A DNA stretch of 64,000 nucleotides, taken from the NCBI GenBank assembly GCA_025362395.1, contig JANYGK010000028.1, positions 30,142 to 94,141 on the forward strand, written 5' to 3'. Position numbers and translations under genes: made by a program. This DNA is from Bacteroidota bacterium (GTDB lineage Bacteria; Bacteroidota; Bacteroidia; B-17B0; Aurantibacillaceae). The notes under the pieces were generated by a model. The model made no database searches, was not told the origin of the DNA, and saw only the letters and a program-made list of their open reading frames with translations. Below are positions 60,342 to 64,000 of the stretch, piece after piece (position 1 is the stretch's first letter; the number at the start of each line of letters is the position of its first letter).

Positions 60342-61655
60342 ATGCAAAAGAAAAAATCCTATAACCTGTTTGTCCTCATTGCTTTTGCGGCACTGGCATT
60401 CCCTATGTTAATAGGTTTTACCGACAAAGATAAAAACCCGAAACTTGTAGGCATCGTCATTAATAATGTCAATCCTGATTCCCTATTTACTTCGCAGCAA
60501 TGGTTTAGCGGCGAATACCAAAGCCTTAAAGATGATTATAATAATGACCATTGGGCTTTTAAAGAATCATTTGTTCGCCTTAATAATCAGTTATACTACG
60601 ATGTCTTTAATCAGCTCAGGGTAAATCAATTTGTATCGGGAAAGGAGAATTATGTATTCAGTGAAAACTATATTTTCTCCGCTTACGGTGATGATTATGT
60701 AGGCAAACACACTATTAAAGCAAAGCTTGAAAAAGCAAAAGTGATTCAGGATTCTCTTAAGAAAAAAGGCATTGACCTGTTATTGGTATTTGCACCGGGC
60801 AAAGGCGAGTATTGTACCGACAAGGTTGCCGATAAATACAAGCATCCTATTCTTCATACCAATTACCGGGATTATATAACCATCAGTAAACAATTAGGCA
60901 TTAATGTATTGGATTTAAAAGAGTGGTTTGATAACCTAAAACCGAACACGCCTTACCCCTTGTTCCCCAAATTTGGCCACCATTGGAGTTATTATGCCGA
61001 ATGCCTTACAGTTGATACCATTATAGGCCACATTGAAAACCTGCACCAATGTGACCTGCCGGATATTTTATGGAACAAAATTGATGTAGTTGACACCGCA
61101 AGAAGCAGGGACGCGGATGTATTAAAGAGTATGAACCTATACAGCAACCCTGCTCAAAATATGAAACTTGCCTACCCGCAAATTTTATTTGAACAGGATA
61201 CTATGAAGAATCGTACACGGGTATTAACCATATCCGACAGTTACTGGTATGGGCCTGTTTATATGGGTGTTGGCCAAAATTGCTTTGCCGGCGGACAGTT
61301 TTGGTACTATTATAATAAAATTATTCCTAATCCAAATCCTGAAGAAAGAGTTGAAGTATGGCAGCTTGATCTGAAGCAAAGTATAGAAAGTAATAGGGTA
61401 ATTATGCTATTATATTCTGACGGGAATTTGCCGAGCTTTGGCAATACGTTTATTGAAGATGCTTATGAACTATATACAAGTCCGGCAACTTATTATGCCC
61501 GCGTTGAAAAAACAAGAAATCTGAAACAGTTTGAAAAACAGATCCGTGAAAAACCGGTGTTGCTTAAAAAAGCCACCAAAAAATCGTTTGACCTGCATAT
61601 ACCGCTCGATTCGGCTATTAAGCTCGATGCCATGAAACTGGCCGGTATTAAATGA
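60342..61655 (+). CDS. AlgJ/AlgX-like O-acetylation partner (SGNH-type)
   Basis: This 437-residue protein has an N-terminal hydrophobic segment (NLFVLIAFAALAFPMLIGF) and a soluble domain with DLLLVFAPGKGEYC, FPKFGHHWSYYA (catalytic-type His) and RVLTISDSYWYGP with a Ser-containing SDS motif, the layout of AlgJ/AlgX and DltD-like proteins. With the MBOAT protein upstream it should transfer acetyl groups onto an extracellular polymer. It is 3 bases downstream of the MBOAT gene. Confidence 0.8.
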   Translation: MQKKKSYNLFVLIAFAALAFPMLIGFTDKDKNPKLVGIVINNVNPDSLFTSQQWFSGEYQSLKDDYNNDHWAFKESFVRLNNQLYYDVFNQLRVNQFVSGKENYVFSENYIFSAYGDDYVGKHTIKAKLEKAKVIQDSLKKKGIDLLLVFAPGKGEYCTDKVADKYKHPILHTNYRDYITISKQLGINVLDLKEWFDNLKPNTPYPLFPKFGHHWSYYAECLTVDTIIGHIENLHQCDLPDILWNKIDVVDTARSRDADVLKSMNLYSNPAQNMKLAYPQILFEQDTMKNRTRVLTISDSYWYGPVYMGVGQNCFAGGQFWYYYNKIIPNPNPEERVEVWQLDLKQSIESNRVIMLLYSDGNLPSFGNTFIEDAYELYTSPATYYARVEKTRNLKQFEKQIREKPVLLKKATKKSFDLHIPLDSAIKLDAMKLAGIK

Positions 61656-61724
61656 TACACGTGTTTTAATGGTTGGTTTGTACAATTTATTTTTTGTATC
61701 TTGTGTTTGCTAAATCATTGTTCT

Positions 61725-63158
61725 ATGAAAAAATTCTTAATACTTCTCATATCCTGTTTAAGCTTATTTTATAAGGTAAAGGGACAAACGTATCCAAGCC
61801 TTAATGTTACCCTGCTTTCACATATTGACCCTGAAACTGATCTTACCGGCAATGACAACAGGAAATATTCGGGTTGCTGGGGCTGGTACCAGGCATCAAC
61901 CAACAGGGAATATGCCATTGTAGGAACAAGCAGTAAAACTTATTTTATGGATGTTACAAATCCGCACAGTCCCGTGTTGGCAGATTCTGTTATGGCTGTT
62001 CGCAAAGGCTGCACCTGGCGCGAAATAAAAACGTATCAAAATTATTGCTATATCGTAAGTGATGACGCAGCTCCAAATACTTTTCAAATTGTTGATATGC
62101 AATACCTGCCCGATTCCGTTCATGTAGTATATAACGATAGCACTTTATTTGAACGTTCCCACACTATTTTTGTAGACAACGGGCATTTATATTGCGGAGG
62201 CCCCACCTCTACAGGAGTTGGTTCTACAGACAATATGAGAATTTACAGCCTCGCCAATCCCGAATTACCGGTATTGCTGCGTAAACTTTCGCAAGATGTG
62301 CCAAGCATTACGTATGTGCATGATATGTTTGTAAGAAACGATACCGTATATGCTTCTTGCGGCGGACAAGGCTTATATATAATTAAATACAATTCAGCAC
62401 TCAATACATTTTCGTTAATGCAGTCCTACAGTAATTATCCTTTCAACGGTTATAACCACAGCTCTTGGCAAACCGATAACCGCAAAACAATGGTATTTGC
62501 CGATGAAGTGCCGGCAGGCCTGCCCGCTAAAGTGATTGATGTATCTGATTTTAATAATATCACATTAGTGGATACAATTATTTCTCATACAGGTGCAACC
62601 CCGCACAATCCTTATATTGTAAATAATAACTGGTGTTGGGTTAGCAGCTACCAAGACGGTATTTATTTATATAATATTTCAAATCCTTCAAACACTACTA
62701 TTCACGGTTATTTTGATACTCAGCCCCAACACGGCGTTAATGATAATTTCAGCACAAATGCCTACAGGGGCAACTGGGGGGCTTATCCTTTTTTACCGAG
62801 TAAAATTATTATAGCTTGCGACATGCAAAACGGAATTTTTATTTTAGACGGTGATTATGATTATAAAATTACGGTGGGTATTAAAGACTTAACATCAAAA
62901 CAGGCCTCTTCTTTTTCGGTGTATCCCAACCCTGCAAGTAATGAGCTTAACCTGGTTATTGCAAATCAAAACAATGCAACAGTTAATTATATGTTAACAG
63001 ATATAACCGGGAAAACTATCCTGGAAAATAAATTAAAAATTACGGACTTTTTATTTAAAACAACCGTCAGTATAACGGATTTAAAACCCGGCTGTTATTT
63101 TATTACCCTTAAAGGAAACGCCTTAAGCGAAACTAAAAAAATACTTATTCAAAACTAA
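61725..63158 (+). CDS. Choice-of-anchor B family T9SS-secreted protein
   Basis: I start at ATG 61,725, which begins a signal peptide (MKKFLILLISCLSLFYKVKG); an earlier in-frame Met would add eight residues. The 477-residue protein has a repeated LVIVD-type beta-propeller part: NREYAIVGTSSKTYFMDVTN, RSHTIFVDNGHLYCGG, SSWQTDNRKTMVFADE and a HNPYIVNNNWCWVSSYQDG segment. A C-terminal T9SS sorting domain (YPNPASNELNLV to the end) follows. Probably exposed on the surface or released; function unknown. Confidence 0.85.
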   Translation: MKKFLILLISCLSLFYKVKGQTYPSLNVTLLSHIDPETDLTGNDNRKYSGCWGWYQASTNREYAIVGTSSKTYFMDVTNPHSPVLADSVMAVRKGCTWREIKTYQNYCYIVSDDAAPNTFQIVDMQYLPDSVHVVYNDSTLFERSHTIFVDNGHLYCGGPTSTGVGSTDNMRIYSLANPELPVLLRKLSQDVPSITYVHDMFVRNDTVYASCGGQGLYIIKYNSALNTFSLMQSYSNYPFNGYNHSSWQTDNRKTMVFADEVPAGLPAKVIDVSDFNNITLVDTIISHTGATPHNPYIVNNNWCWVSSYQDGIYLYNISNPSNTTIHGYFDTQPQHGVNDNFSTNAYRGNWGAYPFLPSKIIIACDMQNGIFILDGDYDYKITVGIKDLTSKQASSFSVYPNPASNELNLVIANQNNATVNYMLTDITGKTILENKLKITDFLFKTTVSITDLKPGCYFITLKGNALSETKKILIQN

Positions 63159-63160
63159 TT

Positions 63161-64000
63161 ATGTTCACTAAAGATTCTTTGATCGGCGTAATTGGCTCGG
63201 GCGCTATGGGCAGTGGTATTGCACAGGTAGCGGCAACCGCAGGCCATAAAATAATTGTTTACGATACAAATGCCGCGGCATTGGACCGGGCAAAGACAAG
63301 TCTTTCTGCCTCGCTGCATAAATTAGTTGAAAAACAAAAAATTACCCGCGAAAAAGCGGATACGATTCTCCGGTTAATTTCATTTACAGGTTCTATACAG
63401 GATTTTAAACCTTGTAAATTAATTATTGAAGCCATTATAGAAAACATAGATGTAAAACAATCTGTATTTAAAGAATTGGAAAATAATGTGGAAGATACAT
63501 GTGTGTTGGCTTCCAACACCTCTTCACTCTCTATTACTTCAATTGCTTCGGCGTGTAGAATACCGGGCCGTGTTCTGGGAATTCATTTCTTTAACCCGGC
63601 AACGCTAATGCCTTTGGTTGAAATTATTCCGGGTATTGCAACAGATCCGGTCATTGCCAATCATTGCCGTGCGTTAATTAATACCTTTGGCAAAGTAACC
63701 GTTATGGCAAAAGATACACCCGGCTTTATTGTAAACCGCGTAGCAAGGCCATTTTACAGCGAAGCCTTACGGATTTATGACGAACAGTTAGCTGACCCGG
63801 CAACCATTGATTGGGCTATGCGCGAATTGGGCGGATTTAAAATGGGCCCATTTGAATTAATGGACCTGATAGGACATGATGTTAATTATGTAGTGACGGA
63901 AACGGTTTGGAAACAATTTTATTATGACCCCAGGTTTAAGCCTTCATTAAGCCAGAAAAGATTATTGGAAGCAGGTTTTTTGGGTAAAAAAACAGGAAGA
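63161..64000 (+). CDS. 3-hydroxyacyl-CoA dehydrogenase (3' end off window)
   Basis: The 280 visible codons encode the NAD-binding domain (GVIGSGAMGSGIAQVA) and the middle of a PaaH/PaaC-like 3-hydroxyacyl-CoA dehydrogenase: VLASNTSSLSIT, the HFFNPATLMPLVEII motif with catalytic His, and KDTPGFIVNRVARPFYSEAL. It oxidises 3-hydroxyacyl-CoA in beta-oxidation or aromatic degradation. The frame is open at the right edge. It starts 2 bases after the preceding stop, so it could be co-transcribed. Confidence 0.9.
   Translation, partial: MFTKDSLIGVIGSGAMGSGIAQVAATAGHKIIVYDTNAAALDRAKTSLSASLHKLVEKQKITREKADTILRLISFTGSIQDFKPCKLIIEAIIENIDVKQSVFKELENNVEDTCVLASNTSSLSITSIASACRIPGRVLGIHFFNPATLMPLVEIIPGIATDPVIANHCRALINTFGKVTVMAKDTPGFIVNRVARPFYSEALRIYDEQLADPATIDWAMRELGGFKMGPFELMDLIGHDVNYVVTETVWKQFYYDPRFKPSLSQKRLLEAGFLGKKTGR

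Overview
The window comes from a low-GC member of the Bacteroidota. The evidence is: type IX secretion (T9SS) C-terminal sorting domains on two secreted proteins; promoter boxes of the TAnnTTTG type; mostly absent Shine-Dalgarno sequences; GSCFA, MauE-thioredoxin and choice-of-anchor-B proteins; and the order thrS-infC-rpmI-rplT. No rRNA, complete tRNA gene or CRISPR array was seen, so I do not name a genus.

Positions 1 to about 31,300 are a prophage, or the right-hand part of one, with its left end outside the window. A rightward late operon (1-15,004) carries a tail-fibre end, a tail-completion-like protein, Mu gpN-like and gpP-like baseplate proteins, a spike, and a lambda-type portal. Then come a ClpP-like protease with nested scaffold, a decoration protein, the major capsid protein, neck/tail-terminator proteins, a fibre with an SGNH esterase domain, a fibre-like protein with a signal peptide, and a holin/GH108 endolysin/holin lysis cassette. 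Two small leftward genes (6,028-6,609) interrupt the head module like morons. The late operon meets the long leftward early operon (28,819 to 15,086) at a strong shared terminator. The early operon holds about 33 mostly tiny genes: YqaJ-like exonuclease, a partner protein, a TolA-like coiled coil, NinG, a DUF4373 replication protein, a stand-alone FtsK-gamma-like winged helix, a 2OG-Fe(II) oxygenase, a Lar-like zinc protein and many unknowns. Several genes of 29-54 codons are supported by ATGA/GTGA-type overlaps.

At 29.4-30.3 kb lies the immunity switch: two leftward HTH genes face a rightward repressor-like gene across a short region with duplicated and palindromic operators and TAnnTTTG boxes. 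Between the switch and the early genes is a 586-bp gene-free stretch that folds extensively on the minus strand (14-bp, 7-bp and 7-bp stems, a T-arm-like hairpin and a boxA-like element). I regard it as a candidate large structured phage RNA or antitermination leader and as the best novelty lead. Membrane and lipoprotein genes that could be lysogenic-conversion genes follow, then a compact three-hairpin candidate sRNA at 31.4 kb. No integrase or transposase is visible.

From about 31.7 kb the window is chromosomal: maeB, a LigB-type dioxygenase, a T9SS-secreted esterase, nrnA, ndk, a membrane protein, a GSCFA protein, yjjG, a MauE-thioredoxin fusion, three paralogous small lipoproteins, miaE, marR, yceI, then thrS-infC-rpmI-rplT. 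infC appears to start at ATT behind a strong GGAGG. A frameshifted AAA ATPase next to a putative PD-(D/E)xK protein forms a decayed defence-like pair. The right end holds a deoxyhypusine-synthase-like gene, an outer-membrane protein, pcm, and a surface-polysaccharide group (Gfo/Idh/MocA oxidoreductase, lipoprotein, undecaprenyl-phosphate sugar transferase, rfbB, MBOAT plus AlgJ-like O-acetylation pair). It ends with a choice-of-anchor-B T9SS protein and a 3-hydroxyacyl-CoA dehydrogenase cut off by the window edge.
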